Assembly (NCBI RefSeq): GCF_023015805.1
Contig: NZ_JALKBA010000002.1
Location: forward strand, 1 to 64,000
From: Cellulophaga sp. F20128
GTDB taxonomy: Bacteria > Bacteroidota > Bacteroidia > Flavobacteriales > Flavobacteriaceae
DNA length: 64,000 bases
Direction of reading: 5' to 3'
Position 1 is the first letter of the stretch; every line of letters starts with the position of its first letter. The position numbers and the translations under genes are program-made. Shown in pieces: positions 26,366 through 35,377 of the stretch. Under the pieces are notes generated by a model, which saw only the letters and a program-made list of their open reading frames with translations, ran no database searches and was not told the origin of the DNA.

Positions 26366-26388
26366 CTGATTTTTGGAAAGTAGAGAAC

Positions 26389-26415
26389 AAAAAAAAGGTC
26401 CAACAAAGTTGGACC
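26389..26415 (-). terminator. Intrinsic terminator of folK-dNK
   Basis: GGTCCAAC-AAA-GTTGGACC (26397-26415) is a perfect eight-base-pair stem. On the minus strand it is followed by eight T residues (26396-26389). It lies 116 bases beyond the folK-dNK stop. On the plus strand, behind the methyltransferase gene, it lacks a T-run. Confidence 0.85.
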
Positions 26416-26530
26416 GATTATATAGTTTGAGTTAGTTAATTTCTCTTTGTAGAGGGGTGCAATTAAGTAAAAGGTTTTGGTTTGTGCAAATAAAATGTGA
26501 AATCATTGTTAATTAAAACACCGTTTTGTT

Positions 26531-27676
26531 TTATAGGGAACAAAGGATAAATTGTTCTATTTTTTTTGTAATTAGTTCATAATCAGATTTGTGATCTACA
26601 AAATCCAAGTCACTAACATCAATGATTAATGTGTTTTGTTGGGGGTAACTTTTTATGAAATCTAAATACCCACTGTTAATTTTTTCTAGATAATCGGTTT
26701 GTATTTCCTGTTCATAATCACGCCCACGTTTTTTAATGTTCGCCAATAATCGCGCTGTATTCTGATACAAATACACGTAGATGTCCGGTTTTTTTACTTC
26801 TTTATACATTAAGTCGAACAACTTTCTGTACAATTTAAACTCTTCATCCTGAAGGGTTATTTTGGCGAAAATGAGCGACTTAAAAATGTCATAATCGCTC
26901 ACCATAAAGGTTTTAAAAAGATCCAATTGAGAGGTGTCATCAGTATACTGCTGGTAACGGTCTGCTAAGAAGGACATTTCTAAGGGAAAAGCATACCTGC
27001 TTTGGTCTTCATAGAATTTTGGTAAAAAGGGATTGTCTGCAAAACGCTCTAAAACCAACTTGGCATTAAAATCTTCAGAAATTTTGTGAGCCAATGTGGT
27101 TTTACCAGCACCAATATTTCCTTCTATGGCGAGAAACTGTACTTTAGAAAACAATTGTGTTCTGTTCGCATATATTTTCCGCTCTATTCTTTCCAAGGTA
27201 CTTTTGTCTTTGCATTCTTGCAAAAGGTTTCTAGAATCTTTATTGAATATAGGATGATAAAATTGAGGAGCGATGTCCGTTAATGGGCGTAAAACAAATT
27301 GTCGCTTTTGTAAGTTGGGGTGCGGAATGATTAAATCTGTAGTTGCTATTATTTCCTTTCCGTAATAGATAATATCAATATCAATGGTTCTTGCCTGATA
27401 CCCTTTTTCTGTAGAGCGCTCCCTGCCAAGTTGTGTTTCTATAGCCAAGACCGTTGCTAGTACTTCTTGAGGTGTTTTGGTGGTGTTGATTGCGATACAG
27501 GCATTTAAAAAATCATCAGATTCAAATCCCCATGCGGCACTCTTATATATTTTTGAAATAGCACTAATAGCCCCTGTCTTTTCCTTGAGTAAAAAGACAG
27601 CTTCTTGCAAATTAATTAGCTTGTTCCCTAGATTGCTACCTATAGAAAGGTAAACAGTTGTAGTGTTGTTCTTCAT
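26531..27676 (-). CDS. folK: FolK-deoxynucleoside kinase fusion
   Basis: A 381-residue two-domain protein. Residues 6-160 are HPPK (FolK), with SIGSNLGNK, the Arg-rich GRERSTEKGYQARTIDIDI segment (about 84-102) and IPHP. HPPK pyrophosphorylates 6-hydroxymethyl-dihydropterin in folate synthesis. Residues 178-381 are a deoxynucleoside-kinase fold with P-loop GNIGAGKTT (185-193) and ERFADNPFL. Its DRS/DRT motif is replaced by SDYDIFKS, so the kinase half may be altered. The fusion is widespread in related bacteria as far as I know. It is a single gene with a strong terminator. A separate kinase of the same family lies at 62233-62847. Confidence 0.93.
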   Translation of the reverse strand: MKNNTTTVYLSIGSNLGNKLINLQEAVFLLKEKTGAISAISKIYKSAAWGFESDDFLNACIAINTTKTPQEVLATVLAIETQLGRERSTEKGYQARTIDIDIIYYGKEIIATTDLIIPHPNLQKRQFVLRPLTDIAPQFYHPIFNKDSRNLLQECKDKSTLERIERKIYANRTQLFSKVQFLAIEGNIGAGKTTLAHKISEDFNAKLVLERFADNPFLPKFYEDQSRYAFPLEMSFLADRYQQYTDDTSQLDLFKTFMVSDYDIFKSLIFAKITLQDEEFKLYRKLFDLMYKEVKKPDIYVYLYQNTARLLANIKKRGRDYEQEIQTDYLEKINSGYLDFIKSYPQQNTLIIDVSDLDFVDHKSDYELITKKIEQFILCSL

Positions 27677-27766
27677 TTAAAAACAAAGTAAATAAAATAG
27701 TTGGTAAGGCACTATCTTAAAATTAAATATCTTTTTAGTAAGGGAAAGAAAAAAGGATAACTTATT

Positions 27767-27774
27767 TATCTTTG
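27767..27774 (+). promoter_or_regulatory. -7 box directly before the yhhQ-type gene
   Basis: TATCTTTG, an exact TAnnTTTG match, ends four bases before the ATG at 27779. Transcription would start at or just past that ATG. Either the message is leaderless or the true start is the next Met at 27812. No good -33 element is seen. Confidence 0.5.
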
Positions 27775-27778
27775 AATT

Positions 27779-28525
27779 ATGGAGAAACAAATAAATGAAT
27801 TTAAGACAAGGATGACTTTTGCCGATAGAAAACTGGCCTATAAAATTTACCTTTATTTGGGCGCTTTATTTATAACTTCTTTGGTGGTTTCCAATCTTAT
27901 TTTTCAGAAGTTCTTTATTTGGCAACCTTTTGGCGATGTAACTATTTTTGGGGCTACTTTGTTTGAGATCTCGGTAGGGGTGCTTCCGTACCCCGTAACC
28001 TTCCTAATCACCGATTTAATTTCTGAAATTTATGGAAAAAAGAGCGCCAATCAGATTGTGGTTGCCGGTATTTTTGCTTCCTTCTTTTCATTGCTGATTG
28101 TATTGGTAGCCTCTTATACAACGGCAACAGCTTGGTCTCCGGTTAGTAATGCAATGTTTAGTAGCGTGTTTGGGAATACTATTATTGCCGTTTTTGCATC
28201 CATGGTGGCGTATTTATTAGCCCAATTTATAGACATTCAGATTTATCATTTTTGGAAAAAACTGACCAAGGGAAAACACCTGTGGTTGCGGAATAATTTT
28301 TCTACCTTTTCTTCGCAGTTGGTAGATACGTTTACCGTGGTTTTTTTGTTGTGCTCCTTTGGTGAAATTGCATGGGATAGATTTACCGGTTTGTTAATTA
28401 GTGGATTTATTTTTAAGATAATTATAGCATTTCTAGACACCCCTTTGCTGTATTTTTTCGTATATATACTACGGAAACGATTTAAATTACAATTGGGGCA
28501 AGAAATAAAACTTGTTTCATACTAA
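27779..28525 (+). CDS. Queuosine precursor transporter, YhhQ family
   Basis: A 248-residue membrane protein with about six segments. It matches the YhhQ/VUT family through VSNLIFQKFF (about 40), YPVTFLITDLISEIYGKK (about 77-94), and the IDIQIYHFWKKLTKGKHLWLRNNFSTFSSQLVDT block (about 150-182). Family members take up preQ0/preQ1 for the tRNA base queuosine. The first 11 residues are dispensable: a second Met (MTFADRKLAY) lies at residue 12, and the promoter position makes that start plausible. No preQ1 riboswitch is recognisable in the 100 bases upstream. Confidence 0.88.
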   Translation: MEKQINEFKTRMTFADRKLAYKIYLYLGALFITSLVVSNLIFQKFFIWQPFGDVTIFGATLFEISVGVLPYPVTFLITDLISEIYGKKSANQIVVAGIFASFFSLLIVLVASYTTATAWSPVSNAMFSSVFGNTIIAVFASMVAYLLAQFIDIQIYHFWKKLTKGKHLWLRNNFSTFSSQLVDTFTVVFLLCSFGEIAWDRFTGLLISGFIFKIIIAFLDTPLLYFFVYILRKRFKLQLGQEIKLVSY

Positions 28526-28617
28526 AAGCAGTTATATACTGTTGTATGTTTAGTTGTTAAAAGCAATAGGTTAATAAGAGAAAAAACAAGGGAGAAAGTT
28601 GTATTAAATAGGATTGT

Positions 28618-31344
28618 ATGAAAAGAAAAATTTTTAAGGTTATTGGTGTTTTACTAGTGTTATTTGTTGGGTTGCTCATCGCTATCCCATTTTTTTTACA
28701 AGGTAAAATAGAGAAGATAATTAAAAATAAAGTAAATAATAATATTGAGGCAACTTTAGATTTTGCAAATGCCGATCTTAGTTTGCTTGCAAGTTTTCCC
28801 AATGCCAAGGTAACAATTGAAGATTTGGTATTAGTGAACAAGGCACCTTTTGCAGGAGATACACTTTTTGCCGCCAAGACTATTGCACTAAATATGTCTA
28901 TCAAGGAACTCTTTAAAGATGCCAGTGAACCAATTGGCATTAAAAGCTTGGCTGTAGATGGCGCTGTATTAAAGGTGAAAGTAGATGAAGACGGAAATGC
29001 AAACTATGATATTGCAAAAGAAACGGAAACTACGTCAGCTGATGTAACTGCTGATGGCAATAGTTTTACCTTGGCAATGGAGTCTTATGAGATTACAAAT
29101 TCTACTATTGAATATACAGATGTGGTGTCTGAAATGTCTTTGTTGTTAACCGACGTACAGCACTCAGGTACTGGGAATTTATCCTTGGAGAAATCAGAAT
29201 TGGACACAAAAACAAATGCTTTGGTATCCTTTGGGATGGGAGGGACCAATTATTTAAACAAAAATAAGGTAGGTCTAGATGCCATCATCGGGATTGATTT
29301 AAAGGAGAGCAAGTTTACTTTTCTTAAAAATACGGCAACCGTAAATAAGTTGCCTCTTGTTTTTGATGGATTTGTAAAGCTGAATGAGGATAGCCAAGAA
29401 GTAGCAATAAACTTTAAAACCTTGGAGAGTGAGTTTAAGAATTTTTTGGCGTTAGTGCCGGAAGAATACTCAAAAAGTATTGAGAATGTCGCAACCAGTG
29501 GCGATTTTATCATAGAAGGTAAGTTTGAAGGAATCGTAGACGATACGCATATACCTACATTTTCAATTCAACTAAATTCTACCAATGCATCTTTTAAATA
29601 CCCAGATTTACCTAAATCTGTAAAAAATATTTTCATAAATGCAACTGTAAGTAACACAACAGGTATTACAGAAGATACTGCGGTAGATATAGAACGTTTG
29701 TCTTTTGGAATAGATGAAGATAAATTTAGTCTTACGGCTAAGATTGTTGACCTCATGGGCAATACAAAGGTGAAGGCGCATATCAACGGAAAAATGAACT
29801 TAGCAAATATTTCGCAGGCTTATCCAATGCCGACAGATTTAAATTTAAAAGGGCTGTTAGATGCAGATATTACCACTTCCTTTGATATGGCATCTATTGA
29901 AAAGGAGCAATATCAAAATACAAGTTCAAGCGGTACCTTGCGGCTTAGGGATTTTGAGTACAACGCTACTGACCTAAAAAATCCGGTACAGATCACAACA
30001 ACGACCTTAACCTTTAATCCAAAAACAGTTTCTTTAAACGACTTTCAAGGGAAAACGGGGAAAACAGATTTTTCAGCTAAAGGAACCATTACCAATTTGT
30101 TAGGGTTTATGTTTAAAGACGAAAAGGTAAAAGGAGATTTTGTCCTAAACTCGAATACGTTTTCCTTAAACGATTTTATGGTCGATGAGGCAGAATCAAC
30201 TTTAACCCAAAGTACAGAAAAGAAACAATCTTCAGCAACGGAAAAATTAAAAATACCCTCATTTATTGATGCAACTATTACGGCTAATGCAACTACCGTA
30301 TTGTATGATAATTTAACGCTTAAAGATGTAAAAGGTAGCTTGCGGATACAAGATGAAACAGCAACCTTGTCTAATATGACAACTGCCTTGTTTGGTGGTG
30401 ATATGGCGTTTAATGGCGAGGTATCTACAAAAAATGAGACGGCTACTTTTGCCATGAACCTCGGCATGCATCAATTTGATATTGGGCAAGCACTTAAGGG
30501 ACTGGAAATGTTAGAGGTTTTGGCACCCATAGCTAAAATTATTAGAGGGAATTTAAATTCAGACATTACAATTGCAGGGAATTTAAAGGATGATTTTACA
30601 CCAGACTTATCCACTATTTCAGGTAAGGTATTAGCCGAGTTATTGTCGACCGAATTGGATGCAAAAGAACAAAAATTTATGTCGGCCTTAGGAGAAAAAC
30701 TCAGTTTCTTAAAGCCTGAAAAATTAAACCTAAACGGATTAAAAACAGCCTTATCCTTTGATAATGGAAAGGTAGCAGTAAAACCCTTTGTTTTGCATTA
30801 CGGTGACATCGCTATGAATGTCTCTGGGAGTCATACGTTTGATCGTAAAATGGCGTACAGTGCAACCATTGAAGTACCGGCTAAATACTTGGGGGCTGAT
30901 GTAAATGCCCTTATTGCCAAAATAGACGATAAGCAATTGGAAAATTTAACTGTTCCAATTACCGCGACTATTGGGGGTGATTTTACAAGTCCAGAGGTAA
31001 AGACCGACTTAACAAGCGGCATTAAGAATTTGACCACCCAATTGGTAGCGATTGAAAAACAAAAACTGATCGCCAAAGGAAAAGATAAGGCCAGCAGTGT
31101 AATTAGTGATTTGCTCAACAAAAACAAATCAAAAACCGATTCTTTGGCTAAAAAAGACGAAAAAAATTCTGTTTTTAAAGAGGTAGCCAGTGGCTTGTTT
31201 GGAACTAAGGATACCACAGCAGTAAAACAAGATTCTGCATCCAATGCAAAGAAGGAAACTCAAAAAGAGGTGGCTAAAGAAATATTAGGCGGCCTATTTG
31301 GTAAAAAGAAAAAAGAAACCGAGAAGGATACTACGAAGCAATAG
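28618..31344 (+). CDS. AsmA family protein
   Basis: A 908-residue protein with one N-terminal membrane anchor (about residues 7-28), then the AsmA pattern IEATLDFANADLSLLASFPN...VTIEDL (about 43-75). A long series of beta-strands forms the periplasmic groove. A late AsmA_2-type section (about 560-820) includes NGLKTALSFDNGKVAVKPF. The last 70 residues are Lys/Asp-rich and low in complexity. AsmA proteins are thought to move or organise phospholipids between the two membranes. The 3' end overlaps the converging DUF2797 gene by 14 bases. Confidence 0.87.
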   Translation: MKRKIFKVIGVLLVLFVGLLIAIPFFLQGKIEKIIKNKVNNNIEATLDFANADLSLLASFPNAKVTIEDLVLVNKAPFAGDTLFAAKTIALNMSIKELFKDASEPIGIKSLAVDGAVLKVKVDEDGNANYDIAKETETTSADVTADGNSFTLAMESYEITNSTIEYTDVVSEMSLLLTDVQHSGTGNLSLEKSELDTKTNALVSFGMGGTNYLNKNKVGLDAIIGIDLKESKFTFLKNTATVNKLPLVFDGFVKLNEDSQEVAINFKTLESEFKNFLALVPEEYSKSIENVATSGDFIIEGKFEGIVDDTHIPTFSIQLNSTNASFKYPDLPKSVKNIFINATVSNTTGITEDTAVDIERLSFGIDEDKFSLTAKIVDLMGNTKVKAHINGKMNLANISQAYPMPTDLNLKGLLDADITTSFDMASIEKEQYQNTSSSGTLRLRDFEYNATDLKNPVQITTTTLTFNPKTVSLNDFQGKTGKTDFSAKGTITNLLGFMFKDEKVKGDFVLNSNTFSLNDFMVDEAESTLTQSTEKKQSSATEKLKIPSFIDATITANATTVLYDNLTLKDVKGSLRIQDETATLSNMTTALFGGDMAFNGEVSTKNETATFAMNLGMHQFDIGQALKGLEMLEVLAPIAKIIRGNLNSDITIAGNLKDDFTPDLSTISGKVLAELLSTELDAKEQKFMSALGEKLSFLKPEKLNLNGLKTALSFDNGKVAVKPFVLHYGDIAMNVSGSHTFDRKMAYSATIEVPAKYLGADVNALIAKIDDKQLENLTVPITATIGGDFTSPEVKTDLTSGIKNLTTQLVAIEKQKLIAKGKDKASSVISDLLNKNKSKTDSLAKKDEKNSVFKEVASGLFGTKDTTAVKQDSASNAKKETQKEVAKEILGGLFGKKKKETEKDTTKQ

Positions 31345-32128
31345 TTAAGCGTACGTAGTAACCTTCGTTGCTTCTTATATTAAATACTGTATTATCTGCA
31401 AAGATTAGGTATTGGCCTTTAATACCTGTAAGAACTCCTTTGTATTCTGGCGTTTTATCTAGATTAAGACTTTTTACTTTTTCTGGATAATGGGTCACAG
31501 GGAAATTCAAATGTGTTTCTTGGTTGTCTTCAATAAAATAGGGTGCAGCTTCTTCTGGAATAAATGGTCTTAGTTTATTGCGCCAGGCTATAAGGTTTTC
31601 ATCATCTACTGTATTGGTAAGCATTTTGCGCCAGTTGGTTTTGTCGCCCACATGGTCCTTAAGGGCAACTTCTGTGATACCCGCGAGATAACGATTAGGG
31701 ACTTCAACTATTTCAATAGCCTCGTGTGCTCCTTGGTCTATCCAACGCGTTGGTATCTGTGCCTTGCGGGTAACACCCACTTTTACGTTGCTAGAATTAG
31801 CCAGATATACAATATGTGGTTGTAATTGCACTTTTTTTTCATAGGCTAAATCCCGATCTTCTTGATCTAAATGTGCCTTGCTTAATTCTGGTCTCATGAT
31901 CCAATCTCCAGCCGTTGGTATTTCAAAAAAACAAGTTTTACAAAAGCCTTGCCTGTATATTGGTCTGTCTAGCTTGCAGTTAAGGCATTGGTGTTTTAAC
32001 AGGGTTAGCACTATGGATTTGTTTATAATCTGATTTACATTTAAGAAATCATTTTCAAAAACCAAGTAGTATTGAATAGGGCTTCCGTTTTCTGTTTGCA
32101 TTTTTTGTAAAACACCTTCGTACTGCAT
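31331..32128 (-). CDS. DUF2797 protein with zinc-binding cysteines
   Basis: A 265-residue cytoplasmic protein of DUF2797. Two cysteine pairs, C48-x2-C51 and C63-x2-C66, form a likely zinc site. Next comes HIVYLANSSNVKVGVTRKAQIPTRWIDQGA (about 105-134), which resembles the strand-helix core of GIY-YIG-type nuclease folds without an assured active site. The role is not established. The stop overlaps the end of the asmA-like gene on the other strand. It is a single gene, divergent from the GH3-family gene. Confidence 0.85.
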   Translation of the reverse strand: MQYEGVLQKMQTENGSPIQYYLVFENDFLNVNQIINKSIVLTLLKHQCLNCKLDRPIYRQGFCKTCFFEIPTAGDWIMRPELSKAHLDQEDRDLAYEKKVQLQPHIVYLANSSNVKVGVTRKAQIPTRWIDQGAHEAIEIVEVPNRYLAGITEVALKDHVGDKTNWRKMLTNTVDDENLIAWRNKLRPFIPEEAAPYFIEDNQETHLNFPVTHYPEKVKSLNLDKTPEYKGVLTGIKGQYLIFADNTVFNIRSNEGYYVRLTIAS

Positions 32129-32212
32129 AAAATCAATTTGAATATTAACGAACTAAAGTCTATTTTTATAAAAATAAACGCTGAATATTTTTCGGCATAA
32201 AGATACCTAAAA

Positions 32213-33727
32213 ATGTCAATACCGTTTGTGAATTCTATTGCCTCTTGGTTGCTTAAAAAGCGGTATCATCAAATAGAACTTTTTTTAAAATATCCTGCAG
32301 AAGTGCAAGAAGAGGTTTTGTTTAAGTTGGTGAGTATTGCCAAAGACACTGAAATTGGTCGAAAGTATGACTTTGCCTCCATTACAAGTTATGAGACTTT
32401 TGCAGAACGGGTGCCAATTCTGTGTTATGAAGAAATAGAACCTATTATTGAGCGAACCAGAAAAGGAGAACAAAATTTGTTTTGGCCAACTTCAATAAAA
32501 TGGTTTGCAAAAAGTAGTGGAACAACCAATGCAAAAAGTAAATTTATTCCGGTAAGTACAGAAGCCTTGGAAGATTGTCATTATAAATCAGGAAAGGATT
32601 TGCTGTGTTTGTATTTGAATAATAATGAAAATTCCCAGTTGTTTACCGGTAAAAGTTTACGCCTGGGGGGTAGTAAGGAGCTGTATGAAGACAATGGAAG
32701 CTTTTTTGGGGATCTATCTGCAATCTTAATAGATAATATGCCTTTTTGGGCAGAACTAAGTAGTACGCCTAGTAATAAAGTCTCGCTTATGAGTGAGTGG
32801 GAAACCAAGCTAGATGCTATCATTAATGAAAGTAAATTAGAAAATGTAACTAGTTTGGCAGGAGTTCCATCATGGATGTTGGTACTGCTTAACAATATGT
32901 TGGAACAAACGGGAAAAACGCATTTGTTTGAAATATGGGAAAATTTAGAAGTCTATTTTCACGGGGGTGTTAGTTTTAGTCCTTATAAGGAACAGTATAA
33001 AAATTTGTTGCCTAGAAAACGCTTTAATTATTATGAGATTTATAATGCATCAGAAGGTTTCTTTGCAATTCAAGACAGGAACAATGCAGATGATTTGTTG
33101 TTGATGTTGGATTACGGCATTTTTTATGAATTTATTCCTATGGAACACTACGATAGCGAGGACCAAAAGGTGGTGCCCTTGTGGGATGTGGAGTTGTTTA
33201 AAAATTACGCTATAATCATTACAACGAATGCGGGCTTGTGGCGCTATAAAATTGGAGATACGGTACGGTTCACCTCTATAAGTCCCTACCGCATAAAAAT
33301 TACAGGACGTACCAAACACCATATCAATGTATTTGGTGAGGAACTTATCATAGAAAATACAGAGGAGGCACTAAAGAATGTGTGTATGAAGACCGGGGCG
33401 CAAATTAAAGATTATACGGTGGCTCCAATATTTATGAAGGGGAAGGAAAAAGGGGCGCATGAATGGATTATAGAATTTAGAAAAGAGCCAAAAGATATAG
33501 CTCACTTTACAGAACTTTTAGACAATGCACTAAAGTCACTCAATTCAGATTACGAAGCAAAACGCTATAATAACAGTACGCTAAAAATGCCGGAGGTGCA
33601 CATTGCAAGACAGGATCTTTTTTATGATTGGTTAAAAAATAGAGGGAAATTAGGTGGGCAACATAAAATCCCGAGGTTGTCCAATACTAGAAACTATTTG
33701 GAGGAATTACTTTTATTAAATAACTAA
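32213..33727 (+). CDS. GH3 family acyl-adenylate enzyme
   Basis: A 504-residue member of the GH3 family, named for plant auxin-responsive enzymes. The adenylate-forming core has the ATP-binding WFAKSSGTTNAKSKFIP block (about residues 99-115), YNASEGFFAIQD (about 277-288), and a hinge region GLWRYKIGDTVRF...GRTKHHINVFGEEL (about 341-380). Plant members join amino acids to jasmonate or auxin. The bacterial substrate is unknown. It is cytoplasmic and stands alone, with a strong bidirectional terminator behind it. Confidence 0.88.
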   Translation: MSIPFVNSIASWLLKKRYHQIELFLKYPAEVQEEVLFKLVSIAKDTEIGRKYDFASITSYETFAERVPILCYEEIEPIIERTRKGEQNLFWPTSIKWFAKSSGTTNAKSKFIPVSTEALEDCHYKSGKDLLCLYLNNNENSQLFTGKSLRLGGSKELYEDNGSFFGDLSAILIDNMPFWAELSSTPSNKVSLMSEWETKLDAIINESKLENVTSLAGVPSWMLVLLNNMLEQTGKTHLFEIWENLEVYFHGGVSFSPYKEQYKNLLPRKRFNYYEIYNASEGFFAIQDRNNADDLLLMLDYGIFYEFIPMEHYDSEDQKVVPLWDVELFKNYAIIITTNAGLWRYKIGDTVRFTSISPYRIKITGRTKHHINVFGEELIIENTEEALKNVCMKTGAQIKDYTVAPIFMKGKEKGAHEWIIEFRKEPKDIAHFTELLDNALKSLNSDYEAKRYNNSTLKMPEVHIARQDLFYDWLKNRGKLGGQHKIPRLSNTRNYLEELLLLNN

Positions 33728-33771
33728 AATAGTTGGTATTTTATACGTTGTAGAATAAGGTGCTATTTTAT

Positions 33772-33813
33772 AAAGAAAGCCTATCATTTTATTTAAAATG
33801 ATAGGCTTTCTTT
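33772..33813. terminator. Bidirectional terminator
   Basis: AAAGAAAGCCTATCATTTTA and its complement form an almost perfect 19-20-base-pair stem with a tiny loop. There are T-rich runs on both strands. It lies between the converging GH3 gene and the lipoprotein gene. Confidence 0.88.
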
Positions 33814-33815
33814 TG

Positions 33816-34463
33816 TTAATCTTGTATTACTCCAAAGGTGCCAGAGTAATGACCCGTAATAATATCGCCGTTTGCAGCTGTAAATGTATAGTCTATATCT
33901 ACCGTACTGTTTGCGGGGGTGTTGTTGTCTATGTTTAATTCGTTTAAGGTAATAGTTGGGTTTGTGTTGTTTGGTGTAATAATGGTGCCATAATTTTCAT
34001 CTCCCATACCAAATTCTATCCCATTAGTAATGTATGAAGGGTTTAGTGGGGTAATTTGTGCGTTTTCAATAAGTAGTGAGTCATCCGTGTTATTTACGAT
34101 GTACGTATTGCCTGGTAATGGACCTGCAACGGTTAAATCTGGATTTTCTGAAGCATATACTTGTAAGAACACAAAATTTGTTGTGTTTAAGGAAAACAGA
34201 TAATCACCAGAAGATCCATTTACATTGGCGTCATTGTCAAACATTCTTCCGTTGCTGAAGAAAACAGTATAACTGTCCGGTATGTTGTCATTGTCGCTGT
34301 CATCTTCATTTATTTCCAAATACATATTTGGCGTTTCAAAAAATTGACCATTATGGGTAAAGCCATCTGTAGGGATTGTAATGTTTGTTTGTGCATCATC
34401 ATTATTATCACAACTTGTAAATAGTGCTATAAGAGCTATTGCTATTAATTTTAAATTTTTCAT
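33816..34463 (-). CDS. Secreted lipoprotein of unknown function
   Basis: A 215-residue protein with a lipoprotein signal (IAIALIALFTSC, Cys about residue 17) and then an Asp/Asn-rich linker. The mature part is strand-rich and acidic (DEDSDNDNIPDSYTVFFSNGR-like stretches, Thr/Asn-rich C-terminal half), typical of surface-exposed Flavobacteriia lipoproteins. I recognise no domain. The ATG at 34463 gives a standard signal; the in-frame ATG at 34499 only adds a polar leader. It is likely attached to the outer membrane. Confidence 0.75.
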   Translation of the reverse strand: MKNLKLIAIALIALFTSCDNNDDAQTNITIPTDGFTHNGQFFETPNMYLEINEDDSDNDNIPDSYTVFFSNGRMFDNDANVNGSSGDYLFSLNTTNFVFLQVYASENPDLTVAGPLPGNTYIVNNTDDSLLIENAQITPLNPSYITNGIEFGMGDENYGTIITPNNTNPTITLNELNIDNNTPANSTVDIDYTFTAANGDIITGHYSGTFGVIQD

Positions 34464-34728
34464 ACTAATGTTTTTTTTGTTATTCATCCTTATATCCATT
34501 CTGCATAATTTTTGTTACCCTCTATTTCTAATTTTTTTTAGTAATTAGGGTGGTGTTACCGTTTTATGGTTTTAATGGTATCTATTCTAAGGTGTCTTTT
34601 TTGTAGGAAGAATCTATTTATGAGGGCTTTATCTAGGAATTGGCCCTGATGAACAAATAAATTGGGTTTTATGGTGCAAATGCTTCAAATTGCGTTAGAT
34701 ACCTAACCAAAGTTAAATTCATAAGCAT

Positions 34729-35316
34729 ATGGCTTCAGAAAGATTAGTTGTTTTATCCGATATGTGGGGCGCCAAAAAAGGAATGTGGATAACCTCATAT
34801 TTGGCATACTTACAGCAGTATTATGACATTGAATATTATGATATTCAACAATTGGCCAATATTGATATCCTTATTAATACAGAGAAAAATATACATTCAG
34901 AATTTGTAAATGGTGGCATAGATGCTGCGGTTGCTAATTTAGTTAAGAAGGAAACAAAACCAGCCCATTATTTAGCATTTAGTACTGGAGGTACCATTGC
35001 ATGGAAAGCAAATCTTAAAGGGGTTCCTATGAAGTCTTTGTATGCTGTTTCTGCCACTAGGTTAAGAAAAGAGGTGGAACGGGTAGACTGTAATGTGCAA
35101 ATGCTATATGGTGGTAAAGACCTGTATAAGCCCTCTTCAAATTGGTCGGAAGCCATAGGTGTGCGTCCAGAAATTATTGAGAATTTTGGTCACAAAATGT
35201 ATTCTGATCAAAAGATAATCCAAAAGGTATGTCAGGATCTTTTGGGGCAAGTGATTGCCAAAAAACCACAGCCAAGGGTAGAAAAGGTTAGCGTTTTAAA
35301 CAAAAAAATATCCTAA
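34729..35316 (+). CDS. Putative alpha/beta hydrolase
   Basis: A 195-residue protein with the outline of a small alpha/beta hydrolase. It has an N-terminal strand RLVVLSDMWG (oxyanion region), a candidate nucleophile in YLAFSTGGTIAWKA (Ser about residue 85), a strand-Asp region NVQMLYGGKDLY (about 122-133), and a candidate catalytic His in ENFGHKMYSD (about 152). The nucleophile elbow deviates from GxSxG, so activity is uncertain. It is cytoplasmic and monocistronic, with its own terminator. Confidence 0.65.
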   Translation: MASERLVVLSDMWGAKKGMWITSYLAYLQQYYDIEYYDIQQLANIDILINTEKNIHSEFVNGGIDAAVANLVKKETKPAHYLAFSTGGTIAWKANLKGVPMKSLYAVSATRLRKEVERVDCNVQMLYGGKDLYKPSSNWSEAIGVRPEIIENFGHKMYSDQKIIQKVCQDLLGQVIAKKPQPRVEKVSVLNKKIS

Positions 35317-35336
35317 GGTACCCTCAGGATATTTTT
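35304..35336 (+). terminator. Terminator of the alpha/beta hydrolase gene
   Basis: AAAAATATCCT (35304-35314) pairs with AGGATATTTTT (35326-35336), loop 11 bases. The T-run forms the end of the stem. It overlaps the gene's last codons. Confidence 0.75.
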
Positions 35337-35348
35337 ATATATTATTGT

Positions 35349-35377
35349 AAAAGCCGTTTTGTTATGAAACGGCTTTT
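35349..35377 (-). terminator. Terminator at the end of clpX
   Basis: AAAAGCCGTTTT (35349-35360) pairs with GAAACGGCTTTT (35366-35377). The stem includes the last codons of clpX and ends in TTTT on the minus strand. Confidence 0.7.

Noticed and set aside
27676-27778. preQ1 riboswitch before the queuosine-precursor transporter
   Set aside because: The interval is AT-rich, lacks a recognisable aptamer, and the promoter box is next to the start codon, leaving no room for a leader.
34531-34560. Another copy of the recurrent upstream module before the alpha/beta hydrolase
   Set aside because: TTTTTTTAGTAATTAGGGTG is similar but sits nearly 180 bases from the gene and lacks the TAACTTAG core and tail.
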